Part shown: one piece after another, positions 53,455-64,000 of the stretch
Position numbering within the stretch: position 1 is the stretch's first letter
Layout of the letters: each line of letters starts with the position of its first letter
Source of the DNA: Helcobacillus massiliensis
GTDB taxonomy: Bacteria > Actinomycetota > Actinomycetes > Actinomycetales > Dermabacteraceae
Assembly (NCBI RefSeq): GCF_014191425.1
Contig: NZ_JACHWP010000001.1
Coordinates: 1,116,001 to 1,180,000, forward strand
Length of the DNA: 64,000 nt
Direction: 5' to 3'
Program-made: the position numbers and the translations under genes
The notes under the pieces: generated by a model
Database searches by the model: none
The model's input: the letters and a program-made list of their open reading frames with translations, nothing else
What the model was told of the DNA's origin: nothing

Positions 53455-54489
53455 ATGAAGATCGGCATCCTCACCTCCGGCGGCGACTGCCCCGGCCTCA
53501 ACGCAGTGATCCGCGGAGCGGTCCTCACCGGCGACACCGTGTACGAATCGGAGTTCGTGGGCTTCGTGGACGGCTGGCGCGGCGTGGAAAGCGGGGAGGT
53601 GATCCCGCTTCCGCGCCGAAAGGTCCGCGGCATCGGCCGCACCGGCGGCACGATCCTCGGCACGTCCCGCTGGAACCCGTTCCACGGCGGGGCCGACGGA
53701 GCCGCTGCAGTCGCCCGGTCCATGGAGGAGACCGAGGTCGACGCCCTCATCGCCATCGGCGGCGACGGCACCCTGTTCACGGCCCACCGGTTGGCGCAGC
53801 GGGGAATCCCGATCGTCGGGGTGCCGAAGACCGTCGACAACGACCTCGATGCCACGGACTACACGTTCGGGTTCAACACGGCGGTGGAGATCGCAACGGA
53901 GAGCCTCGACCGACTGCGCACCACGGGCGACTCCCACCACCGCTGCATGGTGGCGGAGGTGATGGGCCGATCCGCCGGCTGGATCGCGCTGCACTCCGGG
54001 ATGGCGAGCGGCGCGCACGTCATCTGCATCCCGGAGTTCCCGCTGTCGATCCAGGAGATCTGCGACTTCGTCACCGCCCGGATGCGGCGCCAGCCGCGCC
54101 GCTCCCCTCTGGTGGTGGTGGCGGAGGGGTTCACACCGTCGGACGCGTCCGAGTCGTTCAGCGACTACGAACTGGACGAGTTCGGGCGGCCCGTCCTGGG
54201 CGGGGTGGCGCAGAAGCTCGCGCCGATCATCGAGGAGCGCACCGGGATCGAATCCCGAGCCACGGTGCTCGGCCACATTCAGCGCGGCGGTGCGCCCACC
54301 GCATACGACCGCATCCTGGCGACCCGCTTCGGCATGGCCGCGGTGCAGCTGGTGCACGCGGGAGCGTTCGGCCGGATGGTGTCGCTGCGGGGGACGTCCG
54401 TGGTGGACGTTCCGCTCAGCGACGCGATCGATTCGGTGAAGACGGTGCCGCGGGAACGGTGGGATGAGGTGCGGCGGCTCTTCGGCTGA
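53455..54489 (+). CDS. pfkA: 6-phosphofructokinase
   Basis: A 344-residue PfkA-family enzyme. [12 protein letters not shown] is the N-terminal phosphate loop; GGDGTL carries glycine at the position that distinguishes ATP- from pyrophosphate-dependent enzymes, while [17 protein letters not shown] carries lysine where E. coli PfkA has glycine. This Gly/Lys combination is typical of actinobacterial ATP-dependent group III enzymes. It is directly downstream of pgi and likely co-transcribed, giving consecutive glycolytic steps. Confidence 0.92.
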   Translation: MKIGILTSGGDCPGLNAVIRGAVLTGDTVYESEFVGFVDGWRGVESGEVIPLPRRKVRGIGRTGGTILGTSRWNPFHGGADGAAAVARSMEETEVDALIAIGGDGTLFTAHRLAQRGIPIVGVPKTVDNDLDATDYTFGFNTAVEIATESLDRLRTTGDSHHRCMVAEVMGRSAGWIALHSGMASGAHVICIPEFPLSIQEICDFVTARMRRQPRRSPLVVVAEGFTPSDASESFSDYELDEFGRPVLGGVAQKLAPIIEERTGIESRATVLGHIQRGGAPTAYDRILATRFGMAAVQLVHAGAFGRMVSLRGTSVVDVPLSDAIDSVKTVPRERWDEVRRLFG

Positions 54490-54566
54490 CCGCACCGAAC
54501 GAACCTGATATCTTGACCTCAAGACATTTCCGAGTTGGCAGGGACCTGCCAGAACCAGGAGTTGCG

Positions 54567-56789
<2,223 letters not shown>

Positions 56790-56817
56790 TCACGCAACCA
56801 GCGCCGTGAGCAGAACC

Positions 56818-56859
56818 AGGCGCCGCCGCACTGGCCGATGGGCCGGGACGGCGGCGCCT
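56818..56859. terminator. Bidirectional terminator after icd
   Basis: 11-bp stem AGGCGCCGCCG / CGGCGGCGCCT with a 20-nt loop, then GCGCTTTCTC; between convergent genes. Confidence 0.65.
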
Positions 56860-56867
56860 GCGCTTTC

Positions 56868-57671
56868 TCACATGACCTGACGAGCCAGGGCGACGAGCGC
56901 GACCACGATGATGACGCCGCGCATCAGCCATTCGGGGATGCGCTTCGCCAGGTGCGCCCCGAAGGAGGAGCCGATCAGGGAACCGACCCCGACGACGAGC
57001 ACCCCGAGCCACACGACGGGGGCGTCGAACACCACGAACGCGACGAGGTACACCAGGGCCGCGCACACGTTCACGATCAGGGACAGCAGGTTCTTGATGC
57101 CGTTGACCGACCGCATCTGTCTCCCCGTGAACGACCCGAGGAACGCCAGGTACAGGACGCCCTGCGCGGCCGTGAAGAACCCCCCGTACAGGCTGGCGCC
57201 GCTCATCGCGGCGATCAGTCCCGGGCTGCGGAGGCGGCGGGCGGCGAGCTCGTCCCTGTCGGCCTCCCCTCCCCCACCGGAAGCGGAGCGGGCGCGCACG
57301 CGCCGGGCGATCAGCGGCTGGCAGACCACGAGCACCAGCGCCACCACGATGAGGACCGGCACCACCCAATCGAGGACGTCGGAGCCGGTGACGAGCAGCA
57401 GACCGGCACCGGCGAGCGCCGCGATCGTGGTGGTGACCATCAGCGGCTTCAGGTGCGGCAGATCCTCGCGGATCTCGCGGCGGTAGCCGGCGACGGCGCC
57501 GATGGTGGAGAACACCATGCCGATGGTGTTGGTGCGCACGGCGGCGCCGGGCGGGACCTCCATCGCCAGCAGGACGGGGAGGGTGAGGAGGGACCCGGAG
57601 CCGACGGCGGCGTTGATGGCACCGGCGACGACTGCGGCGACGGCCAGGAGCACGAGGGAGAGCGGATCCAT
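56868..57671 (-). CDS. TauE/SafE family anion exporter
   Basis: A 267-residue protein with about eight transmembrane helices in two repeats, starting MDPLSLVLLAVAAVVAGAINA and carrying GSGSLLTLP, the family's N-terminal loop. TauE/SafE members export sulfite, sulfoacetate or related anions; the substrate here is unknown. The ATG is 6 nt after TATGGT, so leaderless. Confidence 0.85.
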   Translation of the reverse strand: MDPLSLVLLAVAAVVAGAINAAVGSGSLLTLPVLLAMEVPPGAAVRTNTIGMVFSTIGAVAGYRREIREDLPHLKPLMVTTTIAALAGAGLLLVTGSDVLDWVVPVLIVVALVLVVCQPLIARRVRARSASGGGGEADRDELAARRLRSPGLIAAMSGASLYGGFFTAAQGVLYLAFLGSFTGRQMRSVNGIKNLLSLIVNVCAALVYLVAFVVFDAPVVWLGVLVVGVGSLIGSSFGAHLAKRIPEWLMRGVIIVVALVALARQVM

Positions 57672-57677
57672 CGCTTC

Positions 57678-57683
57678 ACCATA
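57678..57683 (-). promoter_or_regulatory. -10 box of leaderless TauE/SafE gene
   Basis: TATGGT on the minus strand, 6 nt before the ATG at 57671. Confidence 0.5.
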
Positions 57684-57701
57684 AGCCGCGGAGACAGGGA
57701 A

Positions 57702-57742
57702 CGGCCCGGCGGTCGATCAGTGAGATCGCATCCGCCGGGCCG
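57702..57742 (-). terminator. Terminator of tpx
   Basis: 11-bp stem CGGCCCGGCGG / CCGCCGGGCCG with an inner GATC/GATC pairing, 34 nt after the tpx stop. Confidence 0.6.
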
Positions 57743-57775
57743 CATCACCGGGTCCGGTGCGGGTGGGCGTCGGTG

Positions 57776-58300
57776 TCAGAGGCCGGCGCTGCCGGGGGTC
57801 TCGCCGGTGAGGGCGCTCCAGGCGGCGTCGTAGTCGGGCTCCTGGCCGATCTCCGGCACCTGCTCGGTGTACAGGATCGTGGCGTCCTCGTCGGCGACGA
57901 CGACGGAGCGGGACAGCAGACCCTTCAGACCGCCGGACGTCATGGTGACGCCGTAGTCCTCACCGAAGTCGGAGCGGAATGCGGACGCTGAGACGACCGA
58001 GTCGATGCCTTCGGCCCCGCAGAAGCGGTCGAAGGCGAACGGCAGATCCTTGGAGACTGCAAGGACCACCACGTCGCCCTCGCCGTCGGCCTTCTTATTG
58101 AACTCGCGGACGCTGGCCTGGCAGACGCCCGTGTCGATCGACGGGAAGATGTTCAGAACGAGTCGCTTGCCGGCGAAGTCGTTCTTGGTGATCTCGCTGA
58201 GGTCGGTGCCGACGAGAGTGAAGTCGGGGAGCTTTTCGCCCACCTTCGGCAGGTCGCCGACGGTCTCGACCTGCTCGCCGCGCAGACTGATCTGTGCCAT
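57776..58300 (-). CDS. tpx: Thiol peroxidase Tpx
   Basis: A 174-residue atypical 2-Cys peroxiredoxin. The peroxidatic Cys60 is in SIDTGVCQASVREFN and the resolving Cys94 in FDRFCGAEGI, the Tpx spacing. It reduces hydroperoxides with thioredoxin. GGAGG lies 6 nt before ATG 58300; the upstream ATG (58306) overlaps the ribosome-binding site and is unlikely. Confidence 0.94.
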   Translation of the reverse strand: MAQISLRGEQVETVGDLPKVGEKLPDFTLVGTDLSEITKNDFAGKRLVLNIFPSIDTGVCQASVREFNKKADGEGDVVVLAVSKDLPFAFDRFCGAEGIDSVVSASAFRSDFGEDYGVTMTSGGLKGLLSRSVVVADEDATILYTEQVPEIGQEPDYDAAWSALTGETPGSAGL

Positions 58301-58343
58301 GGTCATCCTCCTGGAGTGCTGGTGGTTGCTGTGCCGGTGCCAC

Positions 58344-58363
58344 TGTCAGCCATGAAGCTGACA
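58344..58363 (-). terminator. Possible weak terminator of ppk2
   Basis: 7-bp hairpin TGTCAGC / GCTGACA with a 6-nt loop between the ppk2 stop and tpx start. Confidence 0.4.
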
Positions 58364-58376
58364 AAGCCCTGACGTG

Positions 58377-59438
58377 TCACTTCTCGGTGGCGCCGGTGGC
58401 ATCGTCCACGAGCGGGTGGCCGGGCTCGTCCAGCATGCGCTGCTTCGCCTTCTCCACATCGAACCGGGCCTTCGGCCACTGCGGGTCGATGTCCTCCAGC
58501 GCCTGGATCAGCAGGTTCTGCACCGCGAGACGGGCGTACCACTTGCGGTCCGCGGGGATGATGTGCCAGGGGGCGGTGCGGGTGCTGGTGGCGGCGATGG
58601 CGGCGTCGTAGGCGTCCATATAGTCGTCCCAGCGCTTGCGCTCGGTGAGGTCGGAGACGGCGAACTTCCAGTGCTTGTCCTCCCGCTGCAGGCGTTCGAA
58701 GAGGCGCTCCCACTGCTTGTCCTTCGAGATGTGGAGCATGACCTTGAGGACGATGACGCCGTCGTCGGCCATCTCCTTCTCGAAGGTCTTGATGGAGCGG
58801 TACCGCTTCGCGATCTCCTCGTCATCGGCCCAGCCGTGGACGCGGTGGATGAGCACGTCCTCATAGTGGGAGCGGTCGAACACGCCGATCATGCCGGGCT
58901 CCGGCTGGTGCGGGCGGACGCGCCACAGGAAGTGGTGGGACTTCTCCTCCTCGGTGGGCGCCTTGAACGCGGTGATGTCCACGCCCTGCGGGTCGACCGC
59001 CCCCACGACGTGGCGCATGATGCCGCCCTTGCCGGAGGTGTCCATGCCCTGGACCACCAGGAGCACGCTGCGACCGGCGCGGCGCCCCGGAACGCGACCG
59101 GAGTGGGCGGCCCATAGCCGCTCCTGCAGTTCGGACAGGCGCTCGGACTGCAGGGCGAGGAGCTCCTGACCGGCGGCCTTGTCACCGTCGAAGCCGGGCG
59201 TGGAGCGCGGGTCGATGTCGCGGACGCTGACCTTCGCGCGCTGGGACGGCTGGACGCAGAAGCCGGCAGCGGTGAGCTTCTCCGCCTTCTTCTCGACCTT
59301 CTTCTGCTCGGCCTTCTTCTTCTCGGCTTTCTTTGCGGCCTTCTTCGCAGCCTTCTTGTCGAGCTTCTTCAGCTCCTCGACACGGGTGGCGGACTTCTTC
59401 GCGGCCTTCTTCTCGGCCTTCTTCTTCGATGGTGACAT
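58377..59438 (-). CDS. ppk2: PPK2-family polyphosphate kinase with lysine-rich N-terminal tail
   Basis: A 353-residue protein. Residues about 110-340 are a PPK2 kinase domain: Walker A GMDTSGKGG (131-139), Walker B FDRSHYEDVL, and the lid region with ERKRWDDYMDAYDAAI. PPK2 enzymes transfer phosphate between polyphosphate and nucleotides. The first 54 residues are a histone-H1-like tail (SKKKAEKKAAKKSATR...) with 23 lysines, unusual among PPK2 proteins known to me and likely to bind polyphosphate or nucleic acid. The ATG is 7 nt after TACGCT, so leaderless. Confidence 0.9.
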   Translation of the reverse strand: MSPSKKKAEKKAAKKSATRVEELKKLDKKAAKKAAKKAEKKKAEQKKVEKKAEKLTAAGFCVQPSQRAKVSVRDIDPRSTPGFDGDKAAGQELLALQSERLSELQERLWAAHSGRVPGRRAGRSVLLVVQGMDTSGKGGIMRHVVGAVDPQGVDITAFKAPTEEEKSHHFLWRVRPHQPEPGMIGVFDRSHYEDVLIHRVHGWADDEEIAKRYRSIKTFEKEMADDGVIVLKVMLHISKDKQWERLFERLQREDKHWKFAVSDLTERKRWDDYMDAYDAAIAATSTRTAPWHIIPADRKWYARLAVQNLLIQALEDIDPQWPKARFDVEKAKQRMLDEPGHPLVDDATGATEK

Positions 59439-59445
59439 GGGGCAC

Positions 59446-59451
59446 AGCGTA
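59446..59451 (-). promoter_or_regulatory. -10 box of leaderless ppk2 promoter
   Basis: TACGCT on the minus strand, 7 nt before the ATG at 59438; it lies in the 26-nt gap behind the MFS gene. Confidence 0.55.
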
Positions 59452-59464
59452 CTGGTTGTGGCTG

Positions 59465-60778
59465 TCAGGCCCGCTCATGCTCCCCGTCGCGGTCGAATCG
59501 GAGGTGGAAGACGAGCACCACGGCCACGGCCATGACCGTCAGCACGAGCGAAGCGATCATGGGGGCGTGCAGGCCGAAGGAGTCCACGAGCACACCGCCG
59601 ATGAGCGCCCCCACCGCGATGGCGCTGGTGGCGGCGGCGGTGTTGAGCGCGGTGGCGTCATCCACGCGGTCACCGGCGCGGAACTGCGCCATCGCCTGCG
59701 AGGACACGCTGATCATGCCGGAGAAGAAGCCCCATGCGGCGAGCACGATGCCCGCAGCGACCGGACCGTGCATCAGCCACATGAGGGCGGCGACGGACAG
59801 TCCCGAGCCGATCGCGAGCACCAGGATCGCCAGCACCGGGGTGCGAGACACCAGGGCCCCGGCGGCGAAGTTGCCGACGAGCCCGAGCGTGCCGAACACC
59901 ATCAGGTACACCGACGTGGAGGAGCCGGGAACCCCGGCCACGTCGATCAGGATGGGACGGATGTAGCTGTAGGTGATGAACTCCGCGGTCAGCAGCAGTG
60001 CGGTCAGCAGCACTGCAGTGCCGATGGCGGGGTGCGTGATCGCCCCGAGGGTTCGGCGCACAGTGCTCGCGGCGGTGGAGACCGACGGGGTCACGATCGC
60101 CAGCACGATCACGCCGACCACCAGGGACATCGCGCCCACCAGCACGAACGCCATCCGCCAGCCGAAGGAGTCGCCGAGCCAGGTCGCCAGCGGCAGGCCG
60201 AAGATCAGTGCCGCCCCCACCCCGGAGAAGACGATCGTCAGGGCGCGGGGGATCTGCTCACTGCGCACCTGCCCCATCGCCACCAGCGGCATCACCGCCC
60301 AGTAGAGGCCGATGCCGAACCCGGCGAACACGCGGGAGAACAGCAGGCTCACCAGGTCCCAGCTGACGGCGGTGAGGACGCAGGACACGATCACCATGGC
60401 GAGCGCGACGAGGATGATGATGCGTCGATCGCGGCCGCGGGACAGGCGCGGGGTGACCAGGGTGATGGCGGCGGCGAGGACGCCGGGGAGCGTGACGGCG
60501 AGGCCGACGGATCCGCGGCTGATCCCGAGGTCGTCGCTGATGAGGGTGAGCACTCCGATGGGGAGCTCTTCGATGGTGACGAGCACGAAGATGCCGATGG
60601 CGAGGGTGGCCACGGCGAGCCAGTTCGATCGCGCCGGCTCAGCGGTGTCTTCGGGGTGCTCGGGCACCACGGGGATCGCGCCGGTGGACACGGGGATGGC
60701 GCCGGTGGTGGTGGAGGGCTCGTTCTCGTCCCAGTCGCGGGCGCGGGTGTCGCCGGCGTCGGTGGGGTCGTCGATCAT
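59465..60778 (-). CDS. MFS transporter (second of tandem pair)
   Basis: A 437-residue DHA1-type major facilitator with 12 predicted helices after a polar, acidic N-terminal extension of about 50 residues that repeats TGAIPV twice. Conserved elements shared with its neighbour are EELPIGVL in helix 1, GLAVTLPGVLAA in helix 2 and GFGIGLYWAVMP in helix 4. ATG 60778 overlaps the previous stop (ATGA). Probably an efflux pump; substrate unknown. Confidence 0.88.
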   Translation of the reverse strand: MIDDPTDAGDTRARDWDENEPSTTTGAIPVSTGAIPVVPEHPEDTAEPARSNWLAVATLAIGIFVLVTIEELPIGVLTLISDDLGISRGSVGLAVTLPGVLAAAITLVTPRLSRGRDRRIIILVALAMVIVSCVLTAVSWDLVSLLFSRVFAGFGIGLYWAVMPLVAMGQVRSEQIPRALTIVFSGVGAALIFGLPLATWLGDSFGWRMAFVLVGAMSLVVGVIVLAIVTPSVSTAASTVRRTLGAITHPAIGTAVLLTALLLTAEFITYSYIRPILIDVAGVPGSSTSVYLMVFGTLGLVGNFAAGALVSRTPVLAILVLAIGSGLSVAALMWLMHGPVAAGIVLAAWGFFSGMISVSSQAMAQFRAGDRVDDATALNTAAATSAIAVGALIGGVLVDSFGLHAPMIASLVLTVMAVAVVLVFHLRFDRDGEHERA

Positions 60779-62022
60779 GCGGTGCCTCCTTCGGGTGCTG
60801 TGGTGGGACTGGGGGCTCCGTCGGCCCCCTCTCGGGTGGGCTGGCGCAGCCGGAACGCGGCCAGGATGCCAGCGCTGACGGCGAGCAGCGCGAGACTGGC
60901 GGTGAGCGCGGCGATGATGCCGGAGCGGTCCACGAGGATGCCGCCGATGAGGGCGCCCATGGCGATCGCGCCGTTGAAGGCGGAGGAGTTGATGGCGACT
61001 GCGGCGTCCTCCCGCTTCCCGGCACCGGACAGGACGAAGCCCTGCACGGTGACGGACAGCATCCCGGCGAACGCTCCCCACACAATGGTGGCGATGAGCG
61101 CGGTGACGGGGTCGTGGACGATCGTGACCATGAGGGTGAGCGCTGCGATCATGCCGCCCACGAGCAGGCACACTGACCCCCATGGGCTGCGGTGGAGCGC
61201 GGCGCCGCCGGCGAAGTTGCCGAGCAGGCCGACCACGCCGTAGGCGAGCAGGAACGCGGAGATGTGCTCGATCCGCACGCCGCCGAGCTGCTCGAGGATG
61301 CGGGTGACGTAGGAGTAGGAGATGAACTGCGCGGTCACGGCGGTGCAGGCCAGCAGGAATCCGTACTTCACGGTGGGGATGGACAGGGCCCGCAGCGTGG
61401 AGCGGACGGTCTCCGCAGCCTGAGAGTGGACGGGTCGCAGCACGAGCAGCTGCAGCACCCCGACGACGGCGGCGATGCCGCCGACCAGCAGGAACGATTC
61501 GCGCCATCCGACGGTGGTGCCGAGCCATGTGGACAGCGGAATGCCGAGCAGCACCGCGGAGCCGACGCCGGCGAACGCGATGGACAGGGCGGCGGCGCTG
61601 TGGCGGCGCGGCACGTGCGCGAGAGCCACCTGCGGCATCACCGGCCAGTACATGCCGATGGCGAAGCCGGTGAGGATGCGCGAGGCCATCAGCACGCCGG
61701 TGCTGGGGGCGAGCGCCGATCCGACCGTGGACAGCACCACGGCGGCGAGCGACGCCACGAGGATGAGCCGGCGGTCGATGCCGCGGGTGATGCCGGGCAG
61801 GATCAGGGCGATGACGGCGGCGAGGATGCCCGGCAGGGTGACGGCGAGGCCGATGGCGCCGTCGGTGGCGTGGAGATCGGAGGTCATCAGCGGCAGGAGG
61901 CCGATCGGCAGCTGTTCGAGGGTGACGAGGGTGAAGATGCCGAAGCCGAGGAGGACCACGCGTCCCCACAGCGGGGCCGACGGGTGCTGGGTGCCGTGCT
62001 CGTTCGCCTGCTCGCTGTGCAC
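60775..62022 (-). CDS. MFS transporter (first of tandem pair)
   Basis: A 415-residue paralogue of the downstream transporter with the same blocks (EQLPIGLL, GLAVTLPGILAA, GFAIGMYWPVMP). I place the start at GTG 62022 because GGGAGGAG sits about 5 nt upstream; ATG at 62040 would put that ribosome-binding site inside the gene. The two genes are translationally coupled, suggesting a recent tandem duplication. Confidence 0.86.
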   Translation of the reverse strand: MHSEQANEHGTQHPSAPLWGRVVLLGFGIFTLVTLEQLPIGLLPLMTSDLHATDGAIGLAVTLPGILAAVIALILPGITRGIDRRLILVASLAAVVLSTVGSALAPSTGVLMASRILTGFAIGMYWPVMPQVALAHVPRRHSAAALSIAFAGVGSAVLLGIPLSTWLGTTVGWRESFLLVGGIAAVVGVLQLLVLRPVHSQAAETVRSTLRALSIPTVKYGFLLACTAVTAQFISYSYVTRILEQLGGVRIEHISAFLLAYGVVGLLGNFAGGAALHRSPWGSVCLLVGGMIAALTLMVTIVHDPVTALIATIVWGAFAGMLSVTVQGFVLSGAGKREDAAVAINSSAFNGAIAMGALIGGILVDRSGIIAALTASLALLAVSAGILAAFRLRQPTREGADGAPSPTTAPEGGTA

Positions 62023-62219
62023 GTCTCCTCCCTCCCGCATCGCTTCTGCCGGTCCGCGGCGCGGGCCCCGATCGAGGGTATCGGCGCGGTGGGGACAGCG
62101 CCAAGCACGGTGGCGGGCATCACCAGCGCGGTCCAGGCTGCTTGCGGGCTGGTGGGGCCGGCGGTCGCTACCATTGGCGACGATTCGATCACGACTGTTC
62201 CCTCTGGAAGGGGTTGCTC

Positions 62220-63269
62220 ATGGCTGGTGGACTCGCCGCCCTGCTGGATGATGTCGCCGCACTCGCGCGCATGGCCGCCGCGAACGCCGATGACATCGCC
62301 GCCGCGTCCGGGCGCGCCAGCGCGAAGGCCGCCGGCGTCGTCGTGGATGACACGGCCGTCACCCCGCAGTTCGTCAAGGGCGTGGACCCCAAGCGGGAGC
62401 TGCCGATCATTGCGAAGATCGCGCGCGGCTCCCTCATCAACAAGGCGATCATCATCGTGCTGGCGATGCTGCTCAGCCAGTTCATCCCGTGGCTGCTGAC
62501 CCCGCTGCTGATGGTGGGCGGCACCTACCTCTGCTACGAGGGGGCGCACAAGATCCTGCAGCTCATCGGCCTCCTCGAGCATCACACAGCCGGTGATGAA
62601 CCCGCTGTGCAGCGCGGCGCGGACGCGGAGAAGTCAGTGGTCAGCGGCGCTGTCCGCACCGACTTCATCCTGTCCGCGGAGATCATGGTCATCTCCCTGA
62701 AGGAGGTCGCCGACGAAGCCTTCTGGTCACGCCTGATCACCCTCATCGTGGTGGCCGTGGTCATCACCGTCGCCGTGTACGGCGTGGTGGCGCTGCTGGT
62801 GAAGCTGGACGACATCGGCCTGGCGATGATGACGAAGGACTCCGCCGGTGCGGCGAAGTTCGGCGAAGCGCTCGTCAGGGCGATGCCGGTGGTGCTGCGC
62901 ATCATCGAGTACGTCGGCATGCTCGCCATGCTGTGGGTGGGCGGCCACATCATCCTCGTGGGCCTCGACAAACTGGGCTGGCACGCCCCGGAGAACCTCG
63001 TGCACGCCCTGCAGGGCCCGGTCGCGGGCCTCGCCGGTATCGGGGGCTTCCTCTCCTGGCTGGTGGAGACGGTCTGCTCGCTGATCCTCGGCATCATCTG
63101 GGGATCGGTGGTGGTCGGCGTCGTCGCCCTGATCCAGAGGCTGCGCGGAAAGGGCCACGAGGACGGCGCTCCCACCGTCCAGGCGGGCCGTGAGCGCACG
63201 GGAGGCGCCGCCGCCGGCACCGGCACCGGCAGCCATGCCTATCGGCCGGAGGGCTCCTCCGAGTCCTGA
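62220..63269 (+). CDS. DUF808 family membrane protein (YedI-like)
   Basis: A 349-residue protein beginning MAGGLAALLDDVAALARMAA, the DUF808 signature, with KRELPIIAKIARGSLINK and about six transmembrane helices over residues 75-305, then a Gly-rich tail. Function unknown in all members I know. GGAAGGGG precedes ATG 62220, and a -10-like TACCAT lies at 62169-62174. The 3' end overlaps the convergent gene by 31 nt. Confidence 0.88.
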   Translation: MAGGLAALLDDVAALARMAAANADDIAAASGRASAKAAGVVVDDTAVTPQFVKGVDPKRELPIIAKIARGSLINKAIIIVLAMLLSQFIPWLLTPLLMVGGTYLCYEGAHKILQLIGLLEHHTAGDEPAVQRGADAEKSVVSGAVRTDFILSAEIMVISLKEVADEAFWSRLITLIVVAVVITVAVYGVVALLVKLDDIGLAMMTKDSAGAAKFGEALVRAMPVVLRIIEYVGMLAMLWVGGHIILVGLDKLGWHAPENLVHALQGPVAGLAGIGGFLSWLVETVCSLILGIIWGSVVVGVVALIQRLRGKGHEDGAPTVQAGRERTGGAAAGTGTGSHAYRPEGSSES

Positions 63270-63997
63270 GGTTCGCCCGCGGAATCGGCAGAAGCATCCT
63301 CGGCCTCGGGATCGACGGCCTCGAGGTCGGCAGTGTCGGGGTCGGCGGCGGAACCGGAGGCGTCGAACAGCGACGGCTGATCCCACGGGCTCACCTCGGC
63401 CGCCCCCGCCTTCCCCGATCCTCCGCGCGGCATCAGCTGCGGATGGTCCCCCTGATGGGGAACAGCCCGCAGCTGCTCCCCCAGCAGGCGCCTGCCCGCG
63501 AGCGCTTCGATGTGCTTGACCGCGGTGAAGATCGCTTCGGGGCTCACCGCCGCGACCAGACCGGCATCGTCGCCGTCGGCCTTCGGGATAGCGGCCGACG
63601 GGTGCTCCACTGACGCTCGCCGCAGCACCAGCGCCACCACGGCGTCCGCTTCGAAGTCCTGTGCCCGCGGCCCCAGTTCACGGCGTCCCTGCGGTGTGAC
63701 GGTGCGCAGGACCTGGACGGGCGGCTCCGTCGACGGGGTGAGGTGGCCCAGCAGCGCATGCGCCAGGGCGCGCAGAACCGCGGCGATCAGATCGGCGGGG
63801 TCCGTCGGCCCCTGTGTCCCTTCCGCCTCCTCCGCCTGGGCGCAGACGGCGGCAATATGCTCGCGGCCGCCCGCCTGCTCGATGAGGCGCACCAGCTGCG
63901 CCGCACCGGCCGCTGTGACGGGGCCGAGGCTGCGCAGGGGGTGCAGGACGCTCTGCGGCACCGGGTGGGGGCCGTCGGTGTCGGCGATGTCGTACAT
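63239..63997 (-). CDS. Unrecognised protein, possibly cut by the window edge
   Basis: A 252-residue frame beginning at ATG 63997, but the frame is still open at the window end, so the true start may lie outside. The first 170 residues are helical and Ala/Leu-rich (AAGAAQLVRLIEQAGG, DLIAAVLRALAHALLGH); the last 70 are an acidic low-complexity tail rich in Asp, Ala and Glu. No membrane helix, no known motif. Codon use and GC-rich third positions match neighbouring genes, so it is probably coding. Confidence 0.6.
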   Translation of the reverse strand: MYDIADTDGPHPVPQSVLHPLRSLGPVTAAGAAQLVRLIEQAGGREHIAAVCAQAEEAEGTQGPTDPADLIAAVLRALAHALLGHLTPSTEPPVQVLRTVTPQGRRELGPRAQDFEADAVVALVLRRASVEHPSAAIPKADGDDAGLVAAVSPEAIFTAVKHIEALAGRRLLGEQLRAVPHQGDHPQLMPRGGSGKAGAAEVSPWDQPSLFDASGSAADPDTADLEAVDPEAEDASADSAGEPQDSEEPSGR

Positions 63998-64000
63998 CAG

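Overview
The window is 64 kb of GC-rich, densely packed chromosome from an actinobacterium. The evidence is a whiB7 gene, the actinobacterial small families DUF3107 and DUF3117, the AdnAB helicase-nuclease pair, an fdxA-dapC pair, GTG and TTG starts, and many start codons placed 6-7 nt after a TANNNT-like -10 box. Gene order from about 9 to 28 kb resembles, from memory, the Mycobacterium tuberculosis Rv3194c-Rv3211 region; 29-41 kb resembles the mrp/tatB and dapE/dapD neighbourhoods. A Micrococcales member, perhaps Dermabacteraceae, is my inference only. No tRNA, rRNA, insertion sequence, prophage or CRISPR array was recognised.

Layout. 0-3 kb: a cut-off hotdog thioesterase, a GltS-type transporter, a small monooxygenase and TesB. 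3-6 kb: a sugar ABC importer (two permeases, then the binding lipoprotein). 6-10 kb: a 64-residue membrane peptide, EttA, a HAD hydrolase and a PDZ/Lon-like protease. 10-13 kb: a zincin-like protein, a Nudix hydrolase and a YgjP-type metallopeptidase. 12.8-14.6 kb is the least ordinary stretch: DnaA-box-like sites, a strong sigma-A-like promoter driving a highly structured RNA, a 53-residue zinc-ribbon protein, a broken dienelactone hydrolase gene, and whiB7 with an upstream reading frame and attenuator hairpin. 14.6-25 kb: uvrD2, nudC, an APH-fold gene, adnB and adnA. 25-29.7 kb: TetR, DUF3107, a DEAD-box helicase, a decayed membrane-protein gene, MarC and a PHP phosphoesterase.

29.7-36.9 kb: Xaa-Pro aminopeptidase, a soluble PRC/MgtE-N/CBS protein, DUF1003, Mrp, TatB, an O-methyltransferase, DUF3117, a small membrane protein and a LOG protein. 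37-45 kb holds most of the succinylase branch of diaminopimelate/lysine synthesis: dapE, fused behind a large FAD/NAD(P)-binding module, divergent dapD, and dapC next to fdxA, with an MFS transporter and citrate synthase between. 45-51.6 kb: a small membrane protein, TypA and a peptide ABC importer whose two ATPases are fused. 51.7-56.8 kb: pgi, pfkA and monomeric NADP isocitrate dehydrogenase. 56.8-64 kb: a TauE/SafE exporter, thiol peroxidase, a PPK2 kinase with a lysine-rich tail, two tandem MFS transporters, a DUF808 protein and an unrecognised protein that may run off the edge.

Most of the window is housekeeping. The points most worth a second look are the switch-like RNA at 13.1-13.3 kb with the adjacent DnaA-box-like sites, the FAD-DapE fusion with its compact back-to-back leaderless promoters, AdnA lacking its Walker A lysine, the whiB7 leader, and two genes that have each lost an internal segment.
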